A stretch of 64,000 bases of DNA from Falsarthrobacter nasiphocae (lineage in GTDB: Bacteria; Actinomycetota; Actinomycetes; Actinomycetales; Micrococcaceae), in contig NZ_JAVDUI010000001.1 of NCBI RefSeq assembly GCF_031456275.1, forward strand, positions 744,001 through 808,000. Direction: 5' to 3'. Below the pieces are notes generated by a model. That model saw nothing but the letters and a program-made list of their open reading frames with translations. It was not told where the DNA came from and made no database searches. The stretch's first letter is position 1; each line of letters begins with the position of its first letter. Below are positions 9,022-17,801 of this stretch, piece by piece. The translations under genes and the position numbers were made by a program.

Positions 9022-9082
9022 GTTGCGTGGCGATTTCTGCACGCTGGAGCGCGATTTTCTGGTTGAAAATCGCCACGCAACG
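9022..9082. repeat. Dispersed palindromic element, copy A
   Basis: Perfect 15-bp inverted arms GTTGCGTGGCGATTT (9022-9036) and AAATCGCCACGCAAC (9067-9081) enclose a 30-base centre. An ungapped alignment with 15530-15590 gives 48 of 61 matching bases, including the centre motif CTGGAGCGC and TGGTTGAAA. Both copies sit in intergenic gaps. Confidence 0.8.
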
Positions 9083-9137
9083 GGGTGGGGCAACGCTGCT
9101 GGCAACGGGGTGGGGCAGCGGGGATGGGCCCCGGAAG

Positions 9138-9217
9138 ACGAGGCCAGCTCCCCCGGGACACGAGGCCAGCTCCCCCGGGACACGAGGCCAGCTCCGCCGG
9201 GACACGAGGCCAGCTCC
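9138..9217. repeat. 22-bp tandem repeat, 3.6 copies
   Basis: Units start at 9138, 9160, 9182 and 9204. The first two are identical, the third has one change, and the fourth is truncated. Each unit reads ACGAGGCCAGCTCC followed by CCCGGGAC. A period of 22 is not a multiple of three, which argues against coding. Confidence 0.85.
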
Positions 9218-9228
9218 GGGGCGCAGAA

Positions 9229-9262
9229 AAGCGGCCCCTCCCGCGAACGGGTGGGGCCGCTT
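9229..9262 (-). terminator. Terminator of the sucCD operon
   Basis: A stem AAGCGGCCCC-t-CCCG with loop CGAA and CGGG-t-GGGGCCGCTT. On the minus strand it ends in CTTTTCT, directly after sucD. It may also stop read-through from the SNF2 side. Confidence 0.8.
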
Positions 9263-9296
9263 CTCTAGGCCTGGCCGGGGTCACCCCCGGACCGAG

Positions 9297-10211
<915 letters not shown>

Positions 10212-10229
10212 GTTTTCTTCCTTCGCGGT

Positions 10230-11402
10230 CTACTTGGCAGCGTGGGCGAGCTCGGCGGCCTTGTCGGCGCCCTCGTCCATCGTCTCGGCGAGCGTGATGA
10301 GCGGGTGGTTCGCGTCGTTGAGGATCGCGCGGCCCTCGTCGACCTTGTTGCCGTCGAGGCGGACGACGAGCGGCTTCGTGGCCTTGTCGCCGAGGATCTC
10401 GAGGGCCTTGACGATGCCGTTGGCGACGGCGTCACACGCGGTGATGCCGCCGAAGACGTTGACGAAGACGCTCTTGACCTGCTCGTCACCGAGGATGACG
10501 TCGAGGCCATTGGCCATGACCTCAGCGGACGCGCCGCCGCCGATGTCGAGGAAGTTGGCGGGCTTCACGTTGCCGTGGTTCTCGCCGGCGTAGGCGACGA
10601 CGTCCAGCGTGGACATGACGAGGCCTGCGCCGTTGCCGATGATGCCGACCTCGCCGTCCAGCTTGACGTAGTTGAGGCCGTTGGCCTTGGCCTTGGCCTC
10701 GAGCGGGTCAGCGGCTTCCTTGTCCTCAAGGGCCTCGTGCTCGGGGTGGCGGACCTCGGAGGCGTTGTCGTCGAGGCTGACCTTGCCGTCGAGGGCGATG
10801 ATCTCGCCGGCGCCCGTGCGGACGAGCGGGTTGACCTCAACGAGCGTGGCGTCCTCAGCCTTGAAGGCGCCGTAGAGCTTGACGATGACCTCGGCCACCT
10901 TGTCCTGGAGGTCGTCCGGGAAGTTCGCGGCCTGGACGATCTCCTTGGCCTTCGCCGCGTCGATGCCGACGAGGGGGTCAACCGACACGCGGGCGAGGGC
11001 CTCGGGGCGCTCGACGGCGAGCTGCTCGATCTCCATGCCGCCCTCGACGGAGCACATGGCGAGGTAGTTGCGGTTCGCACGGTCGAGGAGGACCGAGAAG
11101 TAGAACTCCTCGGCGATGTCCGCGCCCTGGGCGATCATGACCGTGTTGACGGTGTGGCCCTTGATGTCCATCCCGAGGATGGCCTTGGCGTGCTCGTAGG
11201 CTTCGTCGGCCGTCTTGGCGACCTTGACGCCTCCGGCCTTGCCGCGGCCGCCAACCTTGACCTGAGCCTTGACAACGGTGACGCCGCCAATCTTCTCTGC
11301 TGCGGCCTTCGCTTCTTCGGGGGTGTGCGCAACGATGCCAGCGAGCACGGGAACGCCGTGCGCCTCGAAGAGATCGCGCGCCTGGTATTCAAACAGGTCC
11401 AC
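10230..11402 (-). CDS. sucC: Succinate-CoA ligase [ADP-forming], beta subunit
   Basis: The 390-residue protein begins [11 protein letters not shown], typical of SucC. It has an ATP-grasp domain followed by a CoA-ligase domain with G-N-G-A-G-L and G-G-G-A-S stretches. It is the nucleotide-binding partner of SucD. The start is GTG with AGAAGGA upstream. It is the first gene of the sucCD operon. The preceding pcrA gene on the same strand is 179 bases away, enough for a separate promoter. Confidence 0.98.
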   Translation of the reverse strand: MDLFEYQARDLFEAHGVPVLAGIVAHTPEEAKAAAEKIGGVTVVKAQVKVGGRGKAGGVKVAKTADEAYEHAKAILGMDIKGHTVNTVMIAQGADIAEEFYFSVLLDRANRNYLAMCSVEGGMEIEQLAVERPEALARVSVDPLVGIDAAKAKEIVQAANFPDDLQDKVAEVIVKLYGAFKAEDATLVEVNPLVRTGAGEIIALDGKVSLDDNASEVRHPEHEALEDKEAADPLEAKAKANGLNYVKLDGEVGIIGNGAGLVMSTLDVVAYAGENHGNVKPANFLDIGGGASAEVMANGLDVILGDEQVKSVFVNVFGGITACDAVANGIVKALEILGDKATKPLVVRLDGNKVDEGRAILNDANHPLITLAETMDEGADKAAELAHAAK

Positions 11403-11581
11403 GGGTTGTGTCCTTCTACGTCGAAGTCATGGGTCTGGGGCCTCCGCCTGCGCGTGAGCGCGACGTGAGCCTCTATGGGGAACTCTAGCCCTCTCGCCCG
11501 TGAGCCGCCTACTAGACCCAAGCCGTGTGTTAAAGGCCACATTCTTGGGCTTGTCTGTGGGCGGGCCGGGCCCAGGGAATG

Positions 11582-14119
11582 TCAGGAAGCGGGAGTCAGG
11601 GGCGCGTATCGGAGCAGGAGGCGCTTCTCGGTTGAGCCGAACCGCACCTTGGCCACGGTCTTGGCGCCCGCGCCCTCGAGCGCCAGGACGGTGCCCCTGC
11701 CGAAGGTCGCATGCTCCACGGCGTCTCCGACGGAGAACGCCACCACAAATTCTTCGGCCTCCGCCTTCTTGCCTGCGGGAGAGGGCGACGACGGTGGCCG
11801 CCCGGGGAAGGACGCCGGCCCGCCGACGGGGGGCCCGCTCGGAAGGGTCCGGGCCTCGCTGCCGGATGCACCGCTCCGCCCGGCTCCGGACCCCCAGGAG
11901 GATCCTCCCCAGCTTGAGCCGCTCCAGCTCGATCCGGCCCCGAAGGCGGGGCGCGACGAGCCCTCCCGCTTCCACTCAACGAGGTGCTCCGGGATCTCAT
12001 CGAGGAACTGGCTCGCGGGGTTGTACTGGCTCTGCCCCCACATGGAGCGCACCTCGGAGCGCGTCAGGTAGAGGCGCTCCCGGGCACGAGTCAGGCCCAC
12101 GTAGGCCAGGCGGCGCTCTTCGGCGAGCTCGGCCGGATCCGCCGCTGAGCGGCTGTGCGGGAAGAGACCCTGCTCCAGCCCGGTCAGGAAGACGACGGGG
12201 AACTCCAGGCCCTTGGCGGTATGGAGGGTCATGAGCGTGACCACGCCCTGCCGGCGCGCCTCCTCGACGGCTGCGGCGACCTCGGCCGCGCTGCCCTCGG
12301 GTGCGTCCGGGATCTGGTCCGCGTCCGCGACGAGGGCCACCTGCTCGAGATACTCGGCGAGCGTTCCCTCATGGTTCTCGGCGGCGAACTCGCGGATCAC
12401 AGCCACCAGCTCGGCGAGATTCTCCACTCGGGACTCGTCCTGCGGGTCCGAGCTCGTGCGCAGGGCCTCAAGGTAGCCGGTGCGCTGGAGCACGGCCTCG
12501 ACGGCCGCGACGGGCCCCTCCTTCTCTGCAACACCGGCGAGCTCGTCCATGAGGGCCGCGAACTGCTGCGTGAGCTTGACCCCGCGCGTTCCGAGCCCGG
12601 GCGCGCGGTCCGAGGCCCGCAGGGCGGCCATGAAGCTGGTCCGCTCCCGCTCGGCGAGGCTCGCCACCGCGGACTCGGCCCTGTCCCCGATGCCGCGCTT
12701 GGGCTCGTTGAGGATGCGGCGGAGGTTGATGTCGTCCTCCGGGTTGACCATGGCCCGCAGGTAGGCGAGGACGTCCTTGATCTCCTTGCGCTCGTAGAAG
12801 CGCGTGCCGCCGACAACGCGGTACGGCAGGCCGAAGCGCACAAGAATGTCCTCGATGCTCCGGGACTGGGCGTTGGTCCGGTAGAAGATGGCCACGTCTC
12901 CGGGGCGCGCCAGCCCCTCGTCCCCGAGGCGATCGATCTCCCGGGCGATGAACTCCGCCTCCGCGTGCTCCGACTCGCCCGCGTACCCGACGATCTTCTC
13001 GCCGTCCCCTGACGCCGTCCAGAGGCGCTTCTCAGGGCGGTCCGGGTTCTTGGAGATGACCGCGTTGGCCGCGGTGAGGATGTTCTGCGTGGACCGGTAG
13101 TTCTGCTCCAGGAGGATGGTCTCGGCGTTGGGGTAGTCCTTGCCGAACTCGATGATGTTGCGGATGTCCGCCCCGCGGAACGCGTAGATGGACTGGTCCG
13201 AGTCTCCGACGACGGTCAGCTCCGCGCCGGGCACGTCCCCGTCCTGAGTGAGTTCCCGCACGAGGGCGTACTGGGCGTGGTTGGTGTCCTGGTACTCGTC
13301 CACGAGCACGTGCCGGAAGCGGCGCCGGTAGTTCTCCGCCACCTGGGGGAAGGCCCGGAACATGTAGACGGTCTGAGCGATGAGGTCGTCGAAGTCCATC
13401 GCGTTGGCCTGCCGGAGCCGGCGTGCGTAGCCCGCGTACACCTGGGACACGGCGGACTCGAACGGGTCCTCCGGGTTGGCCGTGCGGGCGTAGTCCTCCT
13501 CATCCACGAGCTCGTTCTTGAGCCCGGAGATGGCGTGCTGAATCTGCTTGGGCGGGAAGCGCTTGGGATCCAAGTCCAGGCCGCGTGCCACGAGCGTGAT
13601 GAGCCTGAGCGAATCCGCGGAGTCATAGATGGAGAAGTTCTGGCTCATGCCGATGACTGCCGCCTCGCGGCGGAGGATCCTCACGCACGAGGAGTGGAAC
13701 GTGCTGATCCAAATCCGCCCGGCGCGCTCCCTCACAAGCTCGGCGACGCGCTCCCGCATCTCAGCCGCAGCCTTGTTGGTGAAGGTGATGGCCAGGATCT
13801 CCCCCGGGTGGGCGCGCCGTGTGGCCAGCATGTAGGCGATGCGGTGGGTGAGGACACGCGTCTTGCCCGAGCCAGCGCCTGCCACGATGAGCAGGGGCGT
13901 GCCCTGATGGACGACGGCGGCGTGCTGCTGCGGATTGAGCCCCTCGAGGAGGCTCGAGGCAGCGTCGGCGGCGTCCGCCGCGGCGGGGGCCTCCGCCGCA
14001 AATGGATCCTGCCCCGTCAGGTCCTCCTGGGCGAACCCGGGGGCGGTGCGGGGCAGCCGCGCCTGGGGGCCGGGCTTGTCCTTGCTCGCGTCAAAGAAGG
14101 GGTCAAAGAGGAAATCCAT
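11582..14119 (-). CDS. pcrA: ATP-dependent DNA helicase PcrA/UvrD
   Basis: The 845-residue protein is a superfamily 1A helicase. Motif I is G-A-G-S-G-K-T at 81-87. Motif II is V-D-E-Y-Q-D-T, and Q-N-Y-R-S-T and V-G-D-S-D-Q-S-I-Y-A-F-R are all present. The C-terminal region has T-L-H-T-A-K-G-L-E-F and V-G-L-T-R-A-R, then a Ser/Gly-rich linker and a tudor-like end (F-G-R-G-T-V-L) that in PcrA contacts RNA polymerase. An extra N-terminal tail of about 55 residues precedes the Q motif, as in actinobacterial UvrD1. It unwinds DNA during repair and removes stalled complexes. Confidence 0.96.
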   Translation of the reverse strand: MDFLFDPFFDASKDKPGPQARLPRTAPGFAQEDLTGQDPFAAEAPAAADAADAASSLLEGLNPQQHAAVVHQGTPLLIVAGAGSGKTRVLTHRIAYMLATRRAHPGEILAITFTNKAAAEMRERVAELVRERAGRIWISTFHSSCVRILRREAAVIGMSQNFSIYDSADSLRLITLVARGLDLDPKRFPPKQIQHAISGLKNELVDEEDYARTANPEDPFESAVSQVYAGYARRLRQANAMDFDDLIAQTVYMFRAFPQVAENYRRRFRHVLVDEYQDTNHAQYALVRELTQDGDVPGAELTVVGDSDQSIYAFRGADIRNIIEFGKDYPNAETILLEQNYRSTQNILTAANAVISKNPDRPEKRLWTASGDGEKIVGYAGESEHAEAEFIAREIDRLGDEGLARPGDVAIFYRTNAQSRSIEDILVRFGLPYRVVGGTRFYERKEIKDVLAYLRAMVNPEDDINLRRILNEPKRGIGDRAESAVASLAERERTSFMAALRASDRAPGLGTRGVKLTQQFAALMDELAGVAEKEGPVAAVEAVLQRTGYLEALRTSSDPQDESRVENLAELVAVIREFAAENHEGTLAEYLEQVALVADADQIPDAPEGSAAEVAAAVEEARRQGVVTLMTLHTAKGLEFPVVFLTGLEQGLFPHSRSAADPAELAEERRLAYVGLTRARERLYLTRSEVRSMWGQSQYNPASQFLDEIPEHLVEWKREGSSRPAFGAGSSWSGSSWGGSSWGSGAGRSGASGSEARTLPSGPPVGGPASFPGRPPSSPSPAGKKAEAEEFVVAFSVGDAVEHATFGRGTVLALEGAGAKTVAKVRFGSTEKRLLLRYAPLTPAS

Positions 14120-14220
14120 GATTCACCCAGTCTAGGGCGAGGGGTGGACACGATGAGCACGCACGAGCCCCGCCCCGGGCGCCCGCGGCCCAGGCCCGGG
14201 CGCGGCGCCGGCCAGGCCTG

Positions 14221-15093
14221 TCACGCCCCCAGGAGCCGCGTCATCTCCTCCACGGCCTGACGGCCGCCAGCCAGGCTCCAGACCACGCCCCCCGCGGCCG
14301 CCTGGGCCGTGACGCCGCCCGCCGCCTCGACGAGCGCGCGCCCGGGCTGCCAGTCCCACTCCGGCACGGAATGCTGCATCCACGCGCCGATCCGCCCGTC
14401 GGCCACGTAGGCGAGATCCACGGAGCCCGACCCGAACATCCGCACCGTGGCGGCACTCGCGGCCACCTCGTGCCACACCGCGCGCACGGCCTCATCACGC
14501 ATCCACGTCGGGTGCAGGTAGGTCGCCAGGCTGAGCTGCGCCAGGGGGCCGGCAGCGACCGTCCCCTCCAGCACCCGCGCGGCACCGCCTCGCACCGCGT
14601 CTGGCGTCCCCGAGCTCGCCTCCGCCGAACCGCCCCGTGTCAGACCGGCCTCTGCGGGCCCCTCGGGGATCACCTCGCAGCGGGCCACGCCGTCGTCGGC
14701 CGTGAAGAGCTCGCGAGTGCCCGGCACGAAGACCGCAGACACGGGCTCTCCGCCCGTCTCCAGCGCCAGCGCGGAGCACCACGGCCCCGCGCCGGAGAGG
14801 AAGTTATAGGTGCCGTCCACCGGGTCGATGATCCAGCGCCGCCCGCTCGTGCCTTCGGCGGCCGCGCCCTCCTCCCCGAGGACCCCGTCCGCAGGGCGCG
14901 CCTGCCGCAGTCCGCCGACGACGAGGGCCTCGGCGGCGCGGTCGGCCTCCGTCACGATGTCGGCCACGTTGGACTTGCTCTCCCCGATCAGGCGGTCGGC
15001 GCGCATGCGCGCGGCCAGCAGGCCCGCCTGGACAGCAAGAGACCCCGCAACCAATCGGTCCGGGGTCTCTGGCGGCAACGTGAGAACGCGCAT
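14221..15093 (-). CDS. Inositol monophosphatase family protein
   Basis: The 290-residue product has the metal-dependent sugar-phosphatase signatures. D-I-V-T-E-A-D is near residue 47, G-E-E near 74, W-I-I-D-P-V-D-G-T-Y-N-F near 88-99, and W-D-W-Q-P-G-R-A-L-V-E-A-A-G-G near the C-terminus. The Asp/Glu residues bind Mg2+ for dephosphorylation. The family covers inositol-1-phosphatase, histidinol-phosphatase (HisN) and PAP phosphatase, and nothing here separates them. It starts nine bases after rpmJ and is probably co-transcribed with it. Confidence 0.88.
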   Translation of the reverse strand: MRVLTLPPETPDRLVAGSLAVQAGLLAARMRADRLIGESKSNVADIVTEADRAAEALVVGGLRQARPADGVLGEEGAAAEGTSGRRWIIDPVDGTYNFLSGAGPWCSALALETGGEPVSAVFVPGTRELFTADDGVARCEVIPEGPAEAGLTRGGSAEASSGTPDAVRGGAARVLEGTVAAGPLAQLSLATYLHPTWMRDEAVRAVWHEVAASAATVRMFGSGSVDLAYVADGRIGAWMQHSVPEWDWQPGRALVEAAGGVTAQAAAGGVVWSLAGGRQAVEEMTRLLGA

Positions 15094-15102
15094 CTCGGGG
15101 AC

Positions 15103-15225
15103 TTAGCCCTGGCGAGCCTTCATGCGCGGGTTCTTCTTGTTGATGACGTACGTCTTGCCACGGCGACGGACGATCTGGGCGCCGTCGATCTTCTTCAGCG
15201 CGCGGAGCGAGTTGCGGACCTTCAT
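15103..15225 (-). CDS. rpmJ: 50S ribosomal protein L36, cysteine-free type
   Basis: A 40-residue product beginning M-K-V-R-N-S-L-R and containing [15 protein letters not shown]. It has the full L36 fold sequence but none of the four zinc ligands (three Cys and one His) of the classical form, so it is the zinc-independent paralogue (YkgO type). CTCCTT on the plus strand at 15231-15236 gives a good AAGGAG site. In actinobacteria such a copy usually exists beside a zinc-binding L36 in the infA-rpsM region, which is not in this window. It lies just upstream of the IMPase gene. Confidence 0.95.
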   Translation of the reverse strand: MKVRNSLRALKKIDGAQIVRRRGKTYVINKKNPRMKARQG

Positions 15226-15646
15226 GAGTTCTCCTTGTGTCGGGCCAATTACGGCGGTTTCGGGCAACGGCGAGCGGCGTGGAGTTCCACGTCATCGCTC
15301 CGACCGCGCCCGACACTCACCCGGGATGCTCACGCGGCCCTCAAAAGGCAGTGGATCCCAAAACTTTGAGCGGCGGACTGGTCGCCAGGTGCAGCGACGC
15401 CGTCCGGCTTCTCACCACAGGGCACGCAGGAGCGTGCGCGCGGTACGAAGCACCCGTCGATTCTACGCGAAACGCAACAGCGGGGCAATTCCCTCCCCGC
15501 CGCCCGGGCCTCCACCCCGCACCTGTCCCGTTGCGGGGCGGTGTTCGCACACTGGAGCGCACTTTCTTGGTTGAAACTCACCGCGCAACGCAACGCAACG
15601 CAACGCAGAAGGAAGGCCCGTGTCCGCGCAGCCTAGGGCCAACGCG
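15226..15646. other. Intergenic region between rpmJ and the SPFH gene
   Basis: About 420 bases with no convincing gene. It must hold the promoter of rpmJ, but no boxes stand out. Its distal part carries copy B of a palindromic element followed by short CAACG tandem repeats. Confidence 0.6.
15530..15590. repeat. Dispersed palindromic element, copy B
   Basis: It aligns without gaps to 9022-9082 at 48 of 61 positions. Its arms are less perfect (GTTGCG outermost, CGCAAC at the other end). Right behind it, CAACG is repeated several times in tandem (15586-15606). Confidence 0.75.
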
Positions 15647-16534
15647 TTACTTCTTCTGCGGCTGGGTCACCGTCGGAAGCGCAGAAGTGCCGGGGAAGCA
15701 GCCCAGCGGGGACTGGCCGGACTTGGACACAATGTCCAGGCACTTGGAGGTGAGCGTGTTCTCGGAGACGGACTGCTCGAGGATCTTGTTCGCCTCCGCC
15801 TCGGCCTTGTTCGTGGCCTTCTTCTGCTCGGCGATGCGGGTCCGGGCGATCTCGGACTGGAGCTCGTTGATCCGGTCCTGCGTGGACTGGTCGAAGTTGA
15901 TGAGCGGGATCGTCACGGACTTGACCTCAATCTGGTCCCCGACGCGCTCCTTCATCTTGGCCTCGACCTGCTTCGCCATCGCGTTGAGGTCCGCCCCGCC
16001 TTCCGCCGCCTTGACGGAGTTGAGGGGGTTGTAGGTGGCCATGACCTCGTTGAGCGCGGCGCGGAAGTTGCGGTCCACGAGGTTCGTGCGGATGTTGTCG
16101 AAGGTCTTGTAGTTGAGGAACAGGTCCTCGGCGTCGTCGGTCTTCAGCTGCCACTGGATCGAGGCGTCGGCCGTGGCCTTGGAGTTGTTGCCGAGGCGGA
16201 TGTCGATGTCGTGGTCCGCGCCCTGATAGACGTCGTTCTGCACGGAGCCGTCGAGGTCCTCGACCTTCTCCCACGGGGCCTTGAGGTGGAGGCCGTTCGA
16301 GAGCACGCCCGTCGGCTTGCCGAAGGCCACCTTGACGCCCACCGTGCGCGGCGCGACGACCGTCACGCTGGATGAGAGAAGGATGACGACGGCCAGGACC
16401 GCGGCTCCGATTGACGCGAGGCGGACACTGCCCCGGCTGCTGTTGCCCTCTTCATTCGGCTTGATGGTCCTGGCGACGGCGAAGCCGGCCGCGCTGAGGA
16501 TGGCCAGGATGGCCACCATAATCACTGCGAACAT
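15647..16534 (-). CDS. SPFH/Band 7 (prohibitin-like) membrane protein
   Basis: The 295-residue product has two N-terminal membrane helices (residues about 2-22 and 37-58). Next is an SPFH domain beginning V-V-A-P-R-T-V-G-V-K-V-A-F-G-K and an Ala/Glu/Lys-rich coiled-coil (I-A-E-Q-K-K-A-T-N-K-A-E-A-E). SPFH proteins form large membrane-bound rings and often guard membrane proteases, but no partner is encoded nearby. The ATG at 16534 is preferred to one nine codons upstream because GAAGGA precedes it and it starts directly with the first helix. The gene is downstream of tRNA-Arg on the same strand. Confidence 0.88.
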   Translation of the reverse strand: MFAVIMVAILAILSAAGFAVARTIKPNEEGNSSRGSVRLASIGAAVLAVVILLSSSVTVVAPRTVGVKVAFGKPTGVLSNGLHLKAPWEKVEDLDGSVQNDVYQGADHDIDIRLGNNSKATADASIQWQLKTDDAEDLFLNYKTFDNIRTNLVDRNFRAALNEVMATYNPLNSVKAAEGGADLNAMAKQVEAKMKERVGDQIEVKSVTIPLINFDQSTQDRINELQSEIARTRIAEQKKATNKAEAEANKILEQSVSENTLTSKCLDIVSKSGQSPLGCFPGTSALPTVTQPQKK

Positions 16535-16604
16535 GTCGTTCCTTCGGTCGGGTGCGGCCACCGTGGGCGCCGTCCGCCGGTCAGCGGCCGCCGCGACAGT
16601 GCGG

Positions 16605-16677
16605 TGCCCCAGAGAGGAATCGAACCTCCGACACCGGCTTTAGGAGAGCCGTGCTCTATCCACTGAGCTACTAGGGC
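16605..16677 (-). tRNA. tRNA-Arg (anticodon CCT)
   Basis: A 73-nt cloverleaf. Acceptor GCCCTAG pairs with CTGGGGC, the D arm is GCTC/GAGC, the anticodon stem CGGCT/AGCCG carries loop CTCCTAA, and the T loop is TTCGATT. The anticodon CCT reads the rare AGG codon. CCA is not encoded. Confidence 0.96.
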
Positions 16678-16791
16678 GCGCGACGCCGCCACTCGGCTAA
16701 CGTTGCGAGAGTCCAGCTTACCGGAATGCCCGCGCGCGGCTCCAAGGCGGCCTCAGGCGCCGCGGGCCCGCGACCCCAGCGAAGGAGCCCC

Positions 16792-17724
16792 GTGCCGTAC
16801 CCCGTTCTCGACCTCGCAGGCTTCCTCTCCGGCACCTGGTCCGCCCACCGGGAGATCGAGGACCGGCGGGCGGGGACGTCGGGCACCTTCACGGGCACCC
16901 TGACCTTCGAGCCGGCGCCGGATGAAACCCCCGCCTCAAACCCCGCGCCGCGTGGCGCGCCTCTCTCCTCCCCCGCCCAGCGGCTTCGGGCCCACGAGGA
17001 GGGCACCCTCCGCCTTCAGGGCCTCGCCCCCACCCCGGCCCAGCGTACTCACCTCTGGCTGGTGGGGGGCTCGTCCGCGGAGATTCTGTTCGACGACGGG
17101 CGCCCCTTCCACTCTCTGCGGCTGGACAAGGGCGCGGACACCCCGTCCCACTGGTGCGCCCCGGACCAGTACGAGGCCCGCGTGGAGGCGCTCTCCCCCA
17201 CCGAGCTGTCCTGGACGTGGACGGTGGCAGGCCCGGCCAAGGACCTCACGCTGCGGACGACGCTGACGAGGCCGCTGCCCGTCATCACGGTCTCCGCCGT
17301 GGAGCTGCTGACGGGGGCGCGCCAGCTCGTCGTCGTGCGCAAGAAGGGGACACACGCGTTCATGCAGCCCGGAGGCAAGCCCGAGCCGGGCGAGGGCCCG
17401 CGGGAGGCGGCGGCACGGGAACTGGCCGAGGAGCTGGGACTGGACCTCGGCCCTGGCGCATTTGAGCATGCCGGCTCGTGGCGGGGACGCCCGGCCAACG
17501 AGGCGGGGTTCGAGCTGTTCGCCGAGTGCTACCGCGCCGCGCTCCCGGAGGGTCTGGACCCGGACGCCCTCGCGCCGGCCGCCGAGATCGCCGAGGTCCG
17601 GCTCCTCACCCTCGGTGAGCTGCGCGAGGCCGTCGAGACGGGGCTCGTGCCGGGGACGCCCTACTCGATTGCCCCGCTGCTGCGGGAGAGCATCGCGCCG
17701 CGCCTGCTTGACGCGCTCGGCTGA
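16792..17724 (+). CDS. DUF6314-like domain fused to a Nudix hydrolase
   Basis: The 310-residue protein joins two parts. Residues about 1-170 resemble DUF6314, a lipocalin-like barrel (F-L-S-G-T-W-S-x-H-R-E-I-E-D near the start). Residues about 175-310 are a Nudix domain with a complete box at about 194-216 (G-G-K-P-E-P-G-E through R-E-L-A-E-E-L-G-L). Nudix enzymes hydrolyse nucleoside diphosphates linked to another group. The pairing suggests that the barrel binds a hydrophobic or small ligand, but this is inference. The start is the GTG at 16792 with GAAGGAG four bases upstream. The frame is open further upstream, so the start is not certain. Confidence 0.8.
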   Translation: MPYPVLDLAGFLSGTWSAHREIEDRRAGTSGTFTGTLTFEPAPDETPASNPAPRGAPLSSPAQRLRAHEEGTLRLQGLAPTPAQRTHLWLVGGSSAEILFDDGRPFHSLRLDKGADTPSHWCAPDQYEARVEALSPTELSWTWTVAGPAKDLTLRTTLTRPLPVITVSAVELLTGARQLVVVRKKGTHAFMQPGGKPEPGEGPREAAARELAEELGLDLGPGAFEHAGSWRGRPANEAGFELFAECYRAALPEGLDPDALAPAAEIAEVRLLTLGELREAVETGLVPGTPYSIAPLLRESIAPRLLDALG

Positions 17725-17801
17725 GCCTGGAGCCGGCGCTGGGCGCGCGCCGTGGCCCCTCGGCACCTGAGCCAGCCGGCGGCCCCCGGCATCCGCCCGG
17801 C

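Larger units (their letters stand above)
8938..9228. repeat. Repeat-rich intergenic region between the SNF2 gene and sucD
   Basis: There is no convincing gene. Three sets of repeats follow each other: three 15-bp copies of a CCCGCTGCCGTCCCT unit at 8974-9018, a perfect palindromic element at 9022-9081, and a 22-bp tandem repeat at 9138-9217. The listed sub-features give details. Confidence 0.85.

Noticed and set aside
9138-9217. Possible CRISPR array
   Set aside because: The units are directly adjacent without unique spacers and no cas gene is present, so it is a simple tandem repeat.
16605-16677. tRNA-Arg as an attachment site for an integrated element
   Set aside because: No integrase gene, no second copy of the tRNA 3' end, and ordinary chromosomal genes on both sides.
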